This document shows, piece after piece, positions 1 to 11,660 of a DNA stretch of 64,000 nt. Made by a program: the position numbers and the translations under genes. The DNA lies in the NCBI GenBank assembly GCA_000310025.1, contig FN649734.1, forward strand, positions 2,936,241 to 3,000,240, given 5' to 3'. The number at the start of each line of letters is the position of its first letter. The stretch's first letter is position 1. The notes beneath the pieces were generated by a model. The model did not search any database, was not told the origin of the DNA, and was given only the letters and a program-made list of their open reading frames with translations. The DNA comes from Ectocarpus siliculosus (taxonomy: Eukaryota > Sar > Phaeophyceae > Ectocarpales > Ectocarpaceae).

Positions 1-429
1 AGAAACACAGGTGTGTCCGCTGACGCTACTAAATTCATTGCCAATCTACCATTTAGCTGTGGAAGAGATGGAAATTGTTGTGTTTAAAGTGAGAAAAAAA
101 AAAAAGGTCAAGGTTTGTAGGTCATGCCAAGGCAGCACGCGCAAGATGCACGGCACGGACAGGGGTCACAGGGGTCGCGGAAGCCTGGGATCGCGACCAA
201 AACCCCTGAGCATTCGTAGATAGCACCACCCCCCAAACCCATCCCGGACGACATCTCCGACTCCTCCGTTAGCTCTTCCACTCCATTGCTAGAGACGAAA
301 CAAACAACACCGACGACGACGCTACACAGCTCATTTTCGTCTGTGGACAAGAGGACTAAAACGTCTACACACAAGACGCCGCCTCGGAAAAATGGACCAT
401 GAACGGACAAGGCCCCCCTCTTCACACAC

Positions 430-1248
430 TTAGCCCGCACCGTTCTGCATCAAGGCGTACTGCCGCTTCGCGAACACGTGGCTGATGGGCGGGGCTCCCG
501 GCCGGAAACCCCGGGGGCCCAGCCACTCCGGGTCCTCCACCATGTGGGGGTTGCGGCTCGCGAACTCGTTGGCCAGGGTGTCCCAGGGCAGCTTGAGCGC
601 CTCGATCCCGTTCGAAGGGCGCCGCTGGAAAGGAGGAACCTGCGCCGCGGGTATGGATAAAAGGGGGGCAACCGCCGGCATTGATAGAGGGGGAAGTGGT
701 GATTTAGTCAAAGGTCATGCACGAGACTCGGCCTGCCCTCCGGTTCGACAGGAGCGTTGTGCACGCAGGCCGACATACACTACAAAATGTTCGGATATTT
801 TTTCTCGCTCCGCTCGCGTGTGGTCATCTGCGTTCGGCTTGCGTGCCAAGTGGTTTCGAGAGTGTCACGTGGGGTGGGACACGAAGCCAGGAGGAAATAT
901 CTGCTCCTTGTCGTGTCGGCCCAGTTCACGCAGAGGAACACCGTTGCTCCTGGCCGCCGCCGTCCCTGCGGACGCGGACGACAGCGGCAGTATCGTCCAT
1001 GCTAGCGGTCCCAGCTGAGGTTGGCACGTTGATACCGATCCTCCTAGTTGAGAGCGAGCCTTCTTCGCGAGTCACAAACTCTTTCGAGAAACAAACAAAG
1101 CACCCCCACAAAACACACACCGGTGGTGTGCGCAACAAGCAAAGCGGCGAACCTGTTTGGCAGCGGCGTACCACTTTGGAGGCTCCATCATACCGGCCTT
1201 GACCAGCACGCTGACCTTCTGCAGGGCGGTCTTCTGCTGCAGACGCAT
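430..1248 (-). CDS. Probable mitochondrial ribosomal protein mS23 (Rsm25/MRPS23-like), two exons
   Basis: Two exons join in phase 0. Exon 1 is 1153-1248, from an ATG at 1248 to CAG|GT. Exon 2 is 430-639, after a CAG acceptor and ending at a stop at 430. The product is 101 residues. It begins MRLQQKTALQ, followed by a helix with LVKAGMMEPPKWY at about residues 15-27, then VPPFQRRPSNG, a LPWDTLANEFASRNP segment and a terminal KRQYALMQNG. This layout (amphipathic N-terminal helix, PPxWY, then PP, then a basic/aromatic helix) resembles the small-subunit mitochondrial ribosomal proteins yeast Rsm25 and animal MRPS23, recalled from memory without a search. The expected role is a structural protein of the mitoribosomal small subunit. 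The protein is shorter than the fungal and animal forms, and an unseen extra exon is possible. The 513-bp intron is ordinary for the window. Confidence 0.5.
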
Positions 1249-4200
1249 AGTGCTAACCCCCCTTGCCTACGCCGGATGCCTCCTAGAGAGTTGCTGCGAC
1301 TCAGCACACGAGTTTAGCAGCAACAGAAGGAGCACGAGCACCAGCACCAGAAGGGGGGAAATAAACCGGCCGAAATACAGCAAACCGACTTAGCAGCGCA
1401 ACTCACACATGACTGTCTACCAACCGTTGCCGGTGTAGTCCAAAACTGAGGTCAAACGAAGCGCATGCGAAGATTTTGTCTGCCACAATATCGTCCGCCC
1501 TCCTCTGTGTGCTTCAGCACGTGCAGTCAGTCTGCCGCGTTTTGACTGGAAATCGTGTCTTGCTCAAAACACCACGACGGGGGGGGGGTGATATCTCACG
1601 TCACACGAATGCCAACAACGACGTCAGGTACACCCAATTTTTTCCCTGTCATTGTGTGTTGCGACACAAAGTCGGTGCTACAATAGAAGGGGGGCCGGTG
1701 CAGACACTATCAGATAGATTCCAGGGTAGGTCCGTTGCAATCGAGAGCGGTCCACAAGACCATTACATCCACACACCAGCAGCAGGCTGCAGGCTGTTGT
1801 TGGACGCTAAGTACCAAGCAACGTTAGCCCAGGGAGGAGCACAACTTGGAGACAATGGCAACTACACACAAGCAAAGGGTAGTTGGCAATAGCACAGCCC
1901 AGGTGCTAGTGTCATCGGACCTTGTGTCGCAACTGTGTACACTGCTGTAGCAGACAGAGCCTCCCACACAGAGGTGGTTGATGCCGACTGCTTGCTGCCA
2001 GATGGGCAACCTTGTTGCAGGCCGAAAAGTGCGCGACGGGCTATCGTACACAAGGAGAAAATGTACTCCAGCAACACATTGCACAACAAAGCAACGCTGG
2101 ATGAGCTTATCCGTCGCACCTCGTGAAGTGCTCAGAGTCGTTTGCCTTCGCAGGCTTCCGCTGTCATATTGCGGTTGCCGGTGCACGTGACGTGCGGTGT
2201 AAAATGCTAGGGGTATCGCACGCAGGAAACATTGGGCGTGCTCATACGCGCTGGTTGATTTCGCGGAACCCCTTGGATATCGAAACTCACATTCAAAGAC
2301 GGTGACTATAAACAACCTCTGGTTATTACAGTAATAGTCTTTGCTCACATTCGAAACATGGAAAGCAAACAGAGATCCAACACACTTTTCTTACTCTGCA
2401 CCCTTGATCTGAACCAATCTATACCTACACACACCTTGCGCAAGCGCGAGTGCTATCCGTGATTACGGGAATATGCCTCTGACATGGACCTTGTTCGAAC
2501 CCGAAAGTGAGGCAAAAGGTAAAAGCCGCACCTTCCTTCCGTTGCTCATCTATCTGTACTCTATTTTCAGTAGACTTGCCTACAGAAGGACCAAGTTCGA
2601 CTTTGAACTCGTCTCGTCATGGCACGGGTTCATGCGCGTGTACCCTGGCGGTCGCGGCGCGGCAACGTTAGGACGAAGTGGCCAAGCGTCGGAATCGGGC
2701 CGACTTCATCGGGCGGGGAACTAGTCTAGACTATCTCCCTCAAAACCCTTATGAAGGCACGAGATCGTGCCCACCAGCCGTGGGAAGTCGTGACGGACAA
2801 CCGAGGATCGAGACTTTTCAGAGAGTGAGCCGGTTGAGCGAGATAAGAACCGGTGGAACGAGCGAGTCTGTACACGAAGATACATCCCCAGACACTACAG
2901 CAGCGTGTCGCCCTCGTGAAATATTTGGAGACGGTTGGTTCCTGCTTGTTCCCCTCTCCCAACTACATAGACTATTCACATCGCGTGTCCAGGAAGTCGC
3001 CCCACCGGCAAGAAAGTGGGGGGAGAGCGCTCCGTTTTGGGCGTAAGCATATACGCCGGTTTTATGGGTGCAGCTCCATGTTGTCAAAGGATAATTTGTT
3101 TCTTTAATCTTATCGCATCAAATGAGTAGTAGTGTGTCCTGCTGTAGTGACGAGCTACGGGTGGTTCCTGGTGGCGGAAACGAAGGGCGTTAAGAATCGA
3201 ACCTCGCTTCATCGAAATGCCCCTCCCCAGGAGGTCATGGTCGTGCTCACTCACTGTTTTCTCGGGATGCGCCGTTTGACAACATTTCACACATCTTCAC
3301 TCCATTCGCCAGAATTTGGGAGAGGTTACAACGGCCACAATCACACCACCAGGCACGGCCATTGGAGCCCCGCCGTCTGGGCTGCATGTACAAGTTGACC
3401 TTTCCCACAAACTGCAATATAGTGAAACTTCATCGGAGTTGCGGCCGTGAACCTTACCACTTCCATGATAATATCAACCCAAGCTGGCATGGAGTTTGCG
3501 GGTTGGTCAACAATATTTCGGTCAGGCATGCAAATATATATGTCGATTTTGCGGTGCAGCTCACCGTCACCGCCCTTTCGACTCCAGCACTCACTCACGG
3601 AAATATCCTCTTGACAACAAGGCATGAAAAAAACTCAAACACGCACTCGAGTGAGCTCGAAAGTTTGCACGACAATGGCTCCAAGGGGGTGGAGGAGCGA
3701 ATACGAGGTATGGGGGGGTAATGAGCCGCGTGGTGCGACTCAATACCTTGATGTAGTCTTATCTGCGATGCTGATGGTGCACGAATCCCGACACACACCA
3801 GCGTGAATTGTTTGTGGTGCAACTGTGCGTGCACCACACAGAGGGACAGCAGGCGTGCGACGGGAGCGACCACCGTTCAAAATTTTGCACGTTACATGCG
3901 GTTGTTTCTTTCCGTTTTGATGCACATGCACCAAGAAAAAAAATGTGAAGTCTTAGTCTTTCCACTGTGCGGACGCCAACACGCGCATCTGGGCATCTGG
4001 AAGAAGCACACATACATGCGGCATCCCCCGGCGGCGAACGTATCACACATCACACCGTTGAGGACCACGACCAGCAGCGTAGACATAGGATGGATGGCAA
4101 ATATTGCGTCAGGCTCACAACTTAAGTTGCCCGCCACATTGGTCTCAAGCTTTCCGAATTTCCCGCCCAAGTGAAAGCAAGCAGTCCAGGATGAACCAAA

Positions 4201-4962
4201 AACAACAATAAGCCGTTGATGGTCATGTGACGTCATGACTTTGATGCGAGAGGCCGAGAGGCCCTGCTGCAGCCCTGCAGCAGCAACAACAGCATGCATA
4301 GAGGGCACGGCTTTCTTTGCGAAGACAGCCAGTAACGCGGCGTAAGTACGCAATCTGAATCGATCCCGCGGGGGACCATCCTGACAACGCACAGCAGCAG
4401 GAGTAGTAGACCCTCACGCCCTCGACGGATTCTCTCGATGATGATAGGTGTGATCTGGACTTGGGACGGTGTGTTATTTGTTATTTGTGTGATCATCGGT
4501 GTGCTCTTTTTGAAGCAGTTGGTTGGACCCACACTCAGCATCAATAAATACCCGCCAGGTTACACATGGCGCATGCCTACAGTATATCCACGGTGCACAG
4601 GTCGTATAGGCCCGGCCCCTCCTGGTTTTCATAGCTGGTCTCAGACCAGCGTCTCAGCGATGATGCGTTTGTTGGTGGTGTTCTTGCGTCTCTGTCGGTA
4701 TTTCTTGTCCTGGTCTGAATCGCACGCGCGCGCGATCTCCGCTTTTGTGCACGCCTTTTCGCGTAGAAACCCCGGGGTTGGGGAGCAAAATCTCCTAAAA
4801 ATATAGGCTACATACACCGGTAAAGCACGGCCATCTGCTCTCGGAGCACGACGAAAAGGGTGTGGAGAAGAGCGCGCTATTTTTCTTCTTCGCCAGAAGC
4901 GAGCAGATCGTCAATCGGTGCCCTATTGATCTCGTTCTGGTCCCAAAGGTGTGCTAAATAGG
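1249..4962. other. Intergenic, no gene recognised
   Basis: The stretch between the mS23-like gene and the LTR element has many short ORFs on both strands. The longest is a 174-codon minus frame at 1824-2348. None shows a recognisable motif, conserved-looking composition or splice-consistent neighbours. A GATATCTCACGTCAC sequence at about 1590-1605, preceded by a run of G, resembles the GATATC family noted elsewhere. I see nothing else that I can support. Confidence 0.5.
4958..4962. repeat. Target-site duplication, left copy (ATAGG)
   Basis: The five bases just outside the low-coordinate LTR read ATAGG. The five bases just outside the other LTR (11983-11987) read ATAAG. A 5-bp duplication is normal for copia elements, so this fits with one mismatch. 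The match is short enough to be chance. Confidence 0.5.
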
Positions 4963-5283
4963 TGAAAGGTAAACTACGCTGGGGTGCAGCAAGCCCGTGC
5001 TGCGCGTTACTTGGGGCACTGGGTAGTCGGCCGTGTTAGGCCGAGAGAGAGAGATTGAGGTGGCGTTGGAGTAAGCGTTGGAGAAGGAAACTTGATTGGA
5101 GAGAGCGACGGCGGTAGCGGTGGAGAGAGAGGAAGTGAGCTGCACGCACGCAAGCCTCATCACATCCGCCACGCCAAAAGGGTCCCCGTGACTGCACCGG
5201 TGGTACCCCACAATACGCGAAATTCCCAACACGTATCCCCCTGGGATACTCACGACCAGATACTGCTACGAGTATATCTAACA
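4963..5283 (-). repeat. 3' LTR of the copia element
   Basis: 321 bp, TGAAAGG...TAACA on the plus strand. It is nearly identical to 11661-11982. The visible differences are a C/G change near 5003, several changes between 5216 and 5250 including a 1-base indel, and two near the end. Confidence 0.93.
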
Positions 5284-5296
5284 TCCCCCCTGCTCG
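5284..5296 (-). promoter_or_regulatory. Polypurine tract (plus-strand primer)
   Basis: On the minus strand, GAGCAGGGGGGA lies immediately before the 3' LTR start (TGTTAG). This is the expected position and composition for a retroelement polypurine tract. Confidence 0.7.
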
Positions 5297-5501
5297 CAAC
5301 AGTTTCTCAATGAAAACTTCGCTAACATCTGATATCTCAACCAAAAGACATCTTTTCCAGAATAATATGCCATCAAGATCATGCCAAAATATGAGAAAGA
5401 AAAACAATTCAAAGAAACAAATATGCCATCGCGCGTTACGAATACTTGGCGCGGAAAACGAAACAAAACCAAAATGAACTCATCAGACACACAATGACCA
5501 C

Positions 5502-5999
5502 TCATGCCAAATTCATCACAAAATCACGGTGAGACTCAAAAGCATCCTTCGACAAACTCTTCGTGAGAAAGTCTGCACGCTGGTACGGTGACGGCACGTG
5601 GGTTACCGAAATTTCCTTCCTCTCTACCAGTTCCCGGAGAAAATGGTGCCTTACATCTATGTGCTTCGAGTTCGAGTTCGAGATGGGGTTCTGCGCTAGG
5701 TGAATCGCCCCCTGGTTGTCCTCGAATATTGGGATGCACGGCATGCCAACCTGTGGCAGCATGAAACGCCAAACCTGCCTCAAAAGCAAAACGTCCTTCA
5801 CTACATCACCAAGCGCGACGTACTCTGCTTCTGTCGTCGAAAGCGTAACGCACTTTTGCGTTCTAGAAAGCCAAGACACGGCGCCTCCTCCACACGTCAC
5901 GATCCCCCCTGATACCGACCTACGGTCTGCTGCCTTGCTCGCAAAGTCCGCATCAGCGTACCCCTGCAAGCTGAATCCCTCTACCGTACCTCTCTGAAA
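5502..5999 (-). pseudogene. copia RNase H domain
   Basis: This is the RNase H segment of pol, separated from the RT frame by a TAA (6000-6002) but in the same reading frame. Recognisable copia motifs are GYADADFA near the start, then RSVSGGIV, TEAEYVALGD, EDNQGAIHLAQNP and KHIDVRHHFLRE. They cover the D-E-D catalytic acids and the terminal HIDVRHHF motif. The frame ends naturally at a stop at 5502. The only defect seen is the upstream nonsense codon. Confidence 0.88.
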
Positions 6000-6002
6000 T
6001 TA

Positions 6003-6923
6003 AATACCGAAGTGACTCGTCCTCCTCGCATACCCTAAAATACCTATCGCTGCATCCCAGTGGACCTGCTTCGGAGATGTGCAATACCTCGCTACTGCCC
6101 TTACAGCATTCGCAATGTCTGGTCTAGTCTGAGTCGCCAGCCACATCAAAGATCCGACTAGCTCACGAAACGGAAAGTCTGTCTCTACCTCATCCGCATA
6201 AAAATCAGAAAGCTTCACTCCCGAAGACATCGGAACGCTCTTACCCCCGACTACTCCATACTCTGCTGCTAGCTCATCCGTGAAAGTCTGCTGAGAAATC
6301 GTCAACCTACCGGTATCCTTGTTCCTCTCGTAAAAGCAGCCAGAATACCATCGCAACTCTCCCAGGTTCTTCACCGGCACAGACTTGTTGAGGTCTGCGC
6401 CAAACTTGTCACATCTCTCCCTCTCTCCGACAGCAAAAATATCATCTACATGTACTACCAAGATCAAAACAACACACCCATCCTCAATCAATCGAAACAC
6501 ACAAGCATCGACCAAACACTGCTCAAATCCCAATGCTATCAAACACCTTTTTAGCATTGCATGCCACTGCCTAGATGCCTGCCTCAAGCCATACAGACTC
6601 TTGCCTATTTTTACAATCATTCCAGATAGAGCTCCACATCCCTGCGGTAGGCGCATGTACACGTCTTCCTCCAACTCCGAACGCACAAAAGCTTGCTCAA
6701 TATCGAAATGACACAGGTCGAGGTTTAACTCGCACGCCAAAGCAGCCAACATCCTAACACACGAAACAGAAACGGTAGGCGCGTACAGCTCTCCAAAGTC
6801 AATGTACTCTCTCTGCACATCACCTCTCGCTACAAGTCTCGACTTAACCGTAGTGGGCCACCCAAACTCATCTGCCTTCCAATCGAATACCCACTTAGCG
6901 TTGATTGCATTCTCCACTAATTG
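6003..6923 (-). pseudogene. copia reverse transcriptase domain
   Basis: The segment starts directly after the TAG at 6924-6926 with VENAINAKWVFDWK, the usual start of the copia RVT_2 domain. It contains KSRLVARGDVQ, the DFGELYAPTVS motif, DIEQAFVRSELEEDVYM, and the catalytic HVDDIFAVGE box (copia form of YxDD). It then continues through SLMWLATQTRPDIANAV. All catalytic motifs look intact. The domain is flanked on both sides by single in-frame stop codons, with no frame change across integrase, RT and RNase H, so two point mutations would account for these breaks. Confidence 0.9.
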
Positions 6924-6926
6924 CTA

Positions 6927-8740
6927 CTTTGCCGGAGTAAAAGACCCCGCTTCCAACAAGCCGTAAAACTCCCTTTGCATGGAGTCACTCCAGAGGTGTC
7001 GGTGCGCCGACGCCATGGCCTCGTTGTAGCTCTTTGGAACACGAAGGTCGCTAGCCTGGCTGTGCAGAAGGTCAGGGCGTTGCTCCGGTGGGCGCTGGTC
7101 TCGCAGCATGGCGTCAATGTCTTCCCGGTTGGCGAGAAGCATGGCAAATGCAAGTGGAAAGCCAGCTCCTCCAGCCCCCGGGTCGACCGCTGCGAGTGCT
7201 CCCGCTTGCTCTCCTCCCCCCGCTCCCCCCGGCTCCCTGCGCTCCTCGTCCACCGCGCTTCGAGTCTCCAACATCGACACCAGAGTGTTCTTGTCTAGCA
7301 TCGAGATGAGACCTGTGCTGTGCCTCGTCCCCGATCTTGTGCGGCTCGGCAGCCGCGGGTCTGTCATACCCTCGGCCTTCTTACCCGGGCGAAGCTGCCG
7401 CATGGCGTGAGCCGTAAGCGGGGGCATCGCGTGGTCCGGCGGCGGCGGCTGGGCTGGATCGGGAGTCGCTGACGGTGGTGTCGAGGCGGCAGAAGGCGGA
7501 GCTGGAGCGAGATCTGGAGCGGACAACGGCGTGGGCGCTGGCGGCGGCGTGGCGGCGATCGAAGGCTTTGGAGCGGGCGCGGGCGCGGGAGCTGGAGCGG
7601 GCGACGGCGTGGGCGCTGGCGGCGGCGTGGCGGCGGTCGAAGGCGTCGGGACTGGGCCAAAGTCGATCGAGGCGACCGGCGGCGTGAACGGGGGGTGCGT
7701 CGGCGCAGCGGTGATACCAACGGAACCCCCCTCGCCGGCTGGCGCCGACGTCACCCACGATACGTTGTTGGTGTAGACGACGCGGCCGGTGGACGCCTTG
7801 AGGAACTTGACGGTGCCGCTCGGGTGGTTGTCCCCGCCGTTCAGGTAGTAGCAGAGGGTGGCCTGGTCGTCGACCTTGGTGCGGCGATCCTCACGCATGA
7901 AGCCGGGCTGGAAGAACGGCAGCACGCGGAACGGCCCCTGCTCGCCGGTGAACATCTCGTGCGGCGAGCATCGCCCGGGGTTGGCCTTGGTCGCCGACTG
8001 GTTGAGAGCGTCGGCGGCCCACTTCGCTGATTCCATCCAAAGACGGTCACCGCGCTGGTCGAGGCCGGGGATGGAGGCGAAGTCGACGTTGAACACACGG
8101 CCAGCGCTGCGGCCGGCGGCCATGCCGGCCTTCATAGTCCGCCAGATGGCGCTCTCGACGACGCCGTTGTACTTCGGAGTGCCAGGCGGGGTGAACTCGA
8201 CGCCGATGCCGTTGTCGTCGCAGTATTGCCGGAAGTCGCCACGGGTCCACTCGGTGCCGTTGTCGACTCGGAAACACTCGATGTGCCCGAGGTCGTACCG
8301 CCCCACGTCCGCCAGCAGCCTTTTCGTTGCCGCCAACGCGTCGAACTTCCGCCGGAGACCGTAGACCTTGTTCCACCGCGAGGCGCTGTCGACGGCGACG
8401 AACAGGTAGAGGTTGCCGCCCAGGGAAGGCACCAGCGGTCCACACAAGTCCAGGTGAACACGCCCGAGTGGCTTGGACGCCCGCGCTCCCGGCCCCCGCG
8501 GCACCGACGCTCGCCTACCCTTCGCCTTCATGCAGTCCGTGCACGGTTCCAGCTCGCCTGTGAGAGTGATGCCCCTCTGCCGAGCAGTTTCTCTCAAAAG
8601 CGGTTCACAAGCGTGTGCGAGGGAACGGTGGAAGCGGTTGATGTCCACGGACTGATCGGTTGAACCAAGAGCAAAGGGAGACGCACCAGGGCCAAGCGCG
8701 GCCGCACCCAAGTCAAAATCAGCACCCCCATCAACCATCC
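6927..8740 (-). pseudogene. copia integrase and proline-rich linker
   Basis: Zinc-binding HHCC residues are visible in FHRSLAHA followed by CTDCMKAKGRR. The catalytic core shows HLDLCGPL, RVDNGTEWTRGDF and KYNGVVESAI, giving a D-D-E triad, followed by the copia GKxPHEMFTG-like segment (here SPHEMFTGEQGP). Downstream, roughly 7450-7700, lies a long Pro/Ala-rich linker of repeated TPPPAPTPSPAPAPAP type before the RT. The frame is open from about 8740 to the TAG at 6924-6926. It is offset from the protease-side frame by one base near 8735. Confidence 0.88.
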
Positions 8741-10223
8741 AAAACAGCAGCCACACGCGCAGCATCAGTCTCAGGGATAAACGCGGGGAAAAACTCTTGA
8801 TACGGGGTGTCATCATAGCCATCCATGAGCTGCTCGTCGGTGAGCACACTCGTATGTCCAAGATCCATACCCGGAAAAGTACCCACACACACAAACTCAG
8901 ACGCCGAAGAAGGTACTACGCCGGCAGAGCCGGCGGGCGGGACGCTCTCACTCGCAGGTACTACACTGGTGGGACCAGTGGGCGTGACGCTATCAGTCGA
9001 AGGTACTACGCTGGTGGGACCAGCGGGCGTGACGCTCATACTCGAAGGTACTACGCTGACAGAGCCAGCGGGAGGAAAACGCAACACTGACACCAATGAT
9101 TTCGCGGAGCCCCCGCTGGGGGAAGGGGAACACGAATCGGGGGCATTCACGAATGCGGGCAAAGCAGCAGAGTCTACTACAATCGCAGATGGGTCGTAAG
9201 GCAACCGCATAGCATAAGCGACAGACGCTTTCTCCTCTCTAGCAAACAGCAGTCCATTTTGTAAAGTCGCACCACGCTCGTCTTTAAGGATTTGTTGCTT
9301 GAGGGAAACAGCATGCGTGGAGAACAGGTTGAAATTCAGGCTTTGCACTACAGATACGTCTGTCAGCTTCACACACATCGTCGTTTGTTCGCCATTCTCA
9401 TCCTCCTGAAAGAAGCTAAGGTTGATGCTACCGATAGCTTGCACGTCTAGCAGTCGACCATCGCCTACGACGACATACTTCTATTTGCGAGGATCTCCTG
9501 CAGGTCGTACATGTGTAAGCTACTGTTGGTAAAACTGTTGCTTGCACCTGAATCAGCTACCCATCTCTCGCTACCAGGCGGCCCCTCACTAGATTCCACA
9601 CTCAGCAAAGACGAAGCAGACGCAACTCCAATCGTCACTCCTATCCTACCAAAAAAATCTTCGGGGTGAGACTTGCCTAGGGGCACCGATTGTGCCGTGC
9701 AGAGGTGGAGGTAGCCCGAAGATGGAGGCGCGCCAGGAGAAGGGGTAGAGGACGAGGAGGAAGCGGTGCTGCTGCTGCTCGCGGGGGGGGGCTGACGTGG
9801 CTGCTCGGATGACGAATCGTGGCCGGCGGGAGGGTAGTAGACGTAGTGGATCCCGCCGTCAGATGAACGGCTGTCTTCGTACCCGGAGGAGTAGCTGTAG
9901 CTGTCCCCGCCGCCGGCGTAGTGGGCGTACCCGGCGTCGTGGTAGCCGTCGTCGTAGGAGTAGCCGTCGTAGTAGTCGCCGTAATCTTCGTAGTAGCCAC
10001 CATCATCGTGGGCGTAGTACACAACGTACACCTGCTCTCTTCCGTGGCCAGGACGCGCGTGCCCCGGGCCTCTCCCTGTCCGCTCTCTCTCGGCACGACC
10101 GTCGCTGCTGTGGCGTCCCGCGGGCCCACGACCCCCCGTGTGACGCCCCAGACGACCACCAGGCCCAAGTCCACGAAGAGGTCGCGGGGGGGGGTGAGGC
10201 TTGGCTCCAGCCACCGCCACCAT
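8741..10223 (-). pseudogene. copia protease region and gag-pol linker, frame-broken
   Basis: The first frame (10223 to 9465) is Gly/Tyr/Ser-rich and ends with the retropepsin signature ERWVADSGASNSFTN. The homologous reading then moves to another frame near 9480 (KYVVVGDGRLL, then VQAIGSINLSFFQ...). That frame runs to 8731, where another shift leads into integrase. Between protease and integrase lie about four tandem 15-residue repeats of the SVVPSxxSVTPAGPT type (45-bp DNA period, 8905-9075). The frame changes could be inactivating mutations or read errors. Confidence 0.75.
8905..9075. repeat. 45-bp tandem repeat inside copia pol
   Basis: About four units beginning GGTACTACGCTGGTGGGACC, each followed by a GCGGGCGTGACGCTC-like tail, are arrayed at a 45-bp period. 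They encode Ser/Pro/Thr-rich 15-residue repeats on the minus strand. Confidence 0.85.
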
Positions 10224-11565
10224 GACCGGTGTGGTGCTGCTGCTCTATCCTCACCCATCGCCCGCCACCGCGGCCGGGCCCCGGCGGCGGTCTACCCCCT
10301 CGCTGGCTACCGCCGCTACCGCGGCTGCCGCCGCCCGAGCGGCGTTCCTCGGCGCCCTCTCTCGAACGCGCGCGCCGCAGTTGCTGCTGGAAACGACACT
10401 GCTCGTTGGTGTGAAGTTCGGACTGGTGGTAGCGGCAAAATCCGTCGGGGTCGTCGTTGAACACGTCACCCTTTTTCTTCTCTCCGTCACGATCTGGACC
10501 GTCAGCTGCTCCGTGGCCGCCGTCTTGACCCCCGGATGCCCCCCCACTGCCCCCGCCGCGCCGGCCCATGCCGGACGCGGCGAGAGCGAGCTCCACCTCG
10601 CGCCTCTCCCCCTTGCTCCTCTCGAGCTCCATCTCCACGTGGGCGTCCCTCACCACAGTCTCAAGGGTACGCAACGTCAGGACATCATGGGCAAGCAGTA
10701 TTCCTTTTTGCACGACATACAACGAAGAGGGAAGGCCACGAGCAATGTCTTTGTTGGCATCTGTTTCATCCTTAATCGGGCCTACAGATGCTAGACGCAG
10801 GCGAAGGGCTTCTGCCCGGGCAATATAGTCCTGTGGACTCTCCGACTCTTTCATCTCCAACTCCTTCCAGTCCTGCTCCAACCTAGGCTTTTCTGACTGC
10901 TTCTTCTCTTGATAGAACTCGGTCACTATTTTCCAGCCTTTTTGTGGACTCTCAAACGCTAGAATCAAACTCTGAATCGGGGGGTACAAGACCTTGCTGA
11001 TGAGAATATTCCATAGTTTGAAAGACTTGTCTACCACATTATTGCCAAAAGGTCTCCGAAGCTCTGCTACATTCACACCCCTCTTTCCAACCTTGACCTC
11101 GACCTCCAGTTCCAACGCATCATGCACACCCTCCTCCTGAAAACATGAAAATCATCTTTCCAAGAAAAATATCAAACAGAAGATACAAGTCCTACTCCTT
11201 CTTCACGCTACCAAGCCAAGGTTCTATTTCTGAGCCAGGATTGACACGTGACGTGCCTGAGCGGGCAAAGCCCTGTTGTTGAGCGATGGCCTCAGCTGTC
11301 GCCTTAGCCGCTTGCGCCACGATGTGTGCGACGCTGCTGGGGTCGTTGAATGTGGCTGGTGTACCCTGGCTGGAGGGTGATGGTTGGTTACCAGTAGGTG
11401 GGACTGGGTTGCCGGCTGGAGTGGCTGGGTTGCCCGCTGGTGGTTGGGCAATGCCTCGTTGATCCTGTTGGCTTCGAGTTCGGCTTGCACTCGTTGCTGG
11501 ACGATCTCCTCCACTTTTTGTTGTAGCTCTTCCCCGCTGAGGGCGGAGAGGTCGATGTCCTCCAT
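10003..11565 (-). pseudogene. copia gag-like region, frame-broken, possible 59-bp intron
   Basis: The likely start is ATG at 11565 (MEDIDLSALSGEELQQKVEE). Around 11440-11455 the sensible reading shifts one frame into QRGIAQPPAGNPATPAGNP... and ends in GSVKKE at a stop near 11192. The main gag body continues from about 11136 with VHDALELEVEVKVGKR. It has a UBN2-like helical region and a variant zinc knuckle, CRYHQSELHTNEQC, then Gly/Arg-rich sequence. A GTAGGACT...TTTTCAG interval (11137-11195, 59 bp) would join the two parts in frame if spliced. Another frame change occurs at a G-run near 10190. The role would be the nucleocapsid/particle protein. Confidence 0.7.
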
Positions 11566-11660
11566 GATGTTTGGTGTTGTGGGAGTCTACCGATTGCGCG
11601 TGACTGCACAACCCCCGGAAGGCTACGCCCGCGCGCAGATACCGTGATATCGCACTAGTG

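Noticed and set aside
1824-2348. 174-codon minus-strand ORF
   Set aside because: No motif, no splice-consistent neighbours, and a plus-strand ORF of similar quality overlaps it.
3170-3250. tRNA-like GAATCGAACC (minus-strand B-box)
   Set aside because: The T-stem around it does not pair and no D- or anticodon arm follows at the right spacing.
7475-7780. Plus-strand Gly/Ala/Arg-rich ORFs
   Set aside because: They are antisense readings of the Pro/Ala linker of the copia polyprotein.
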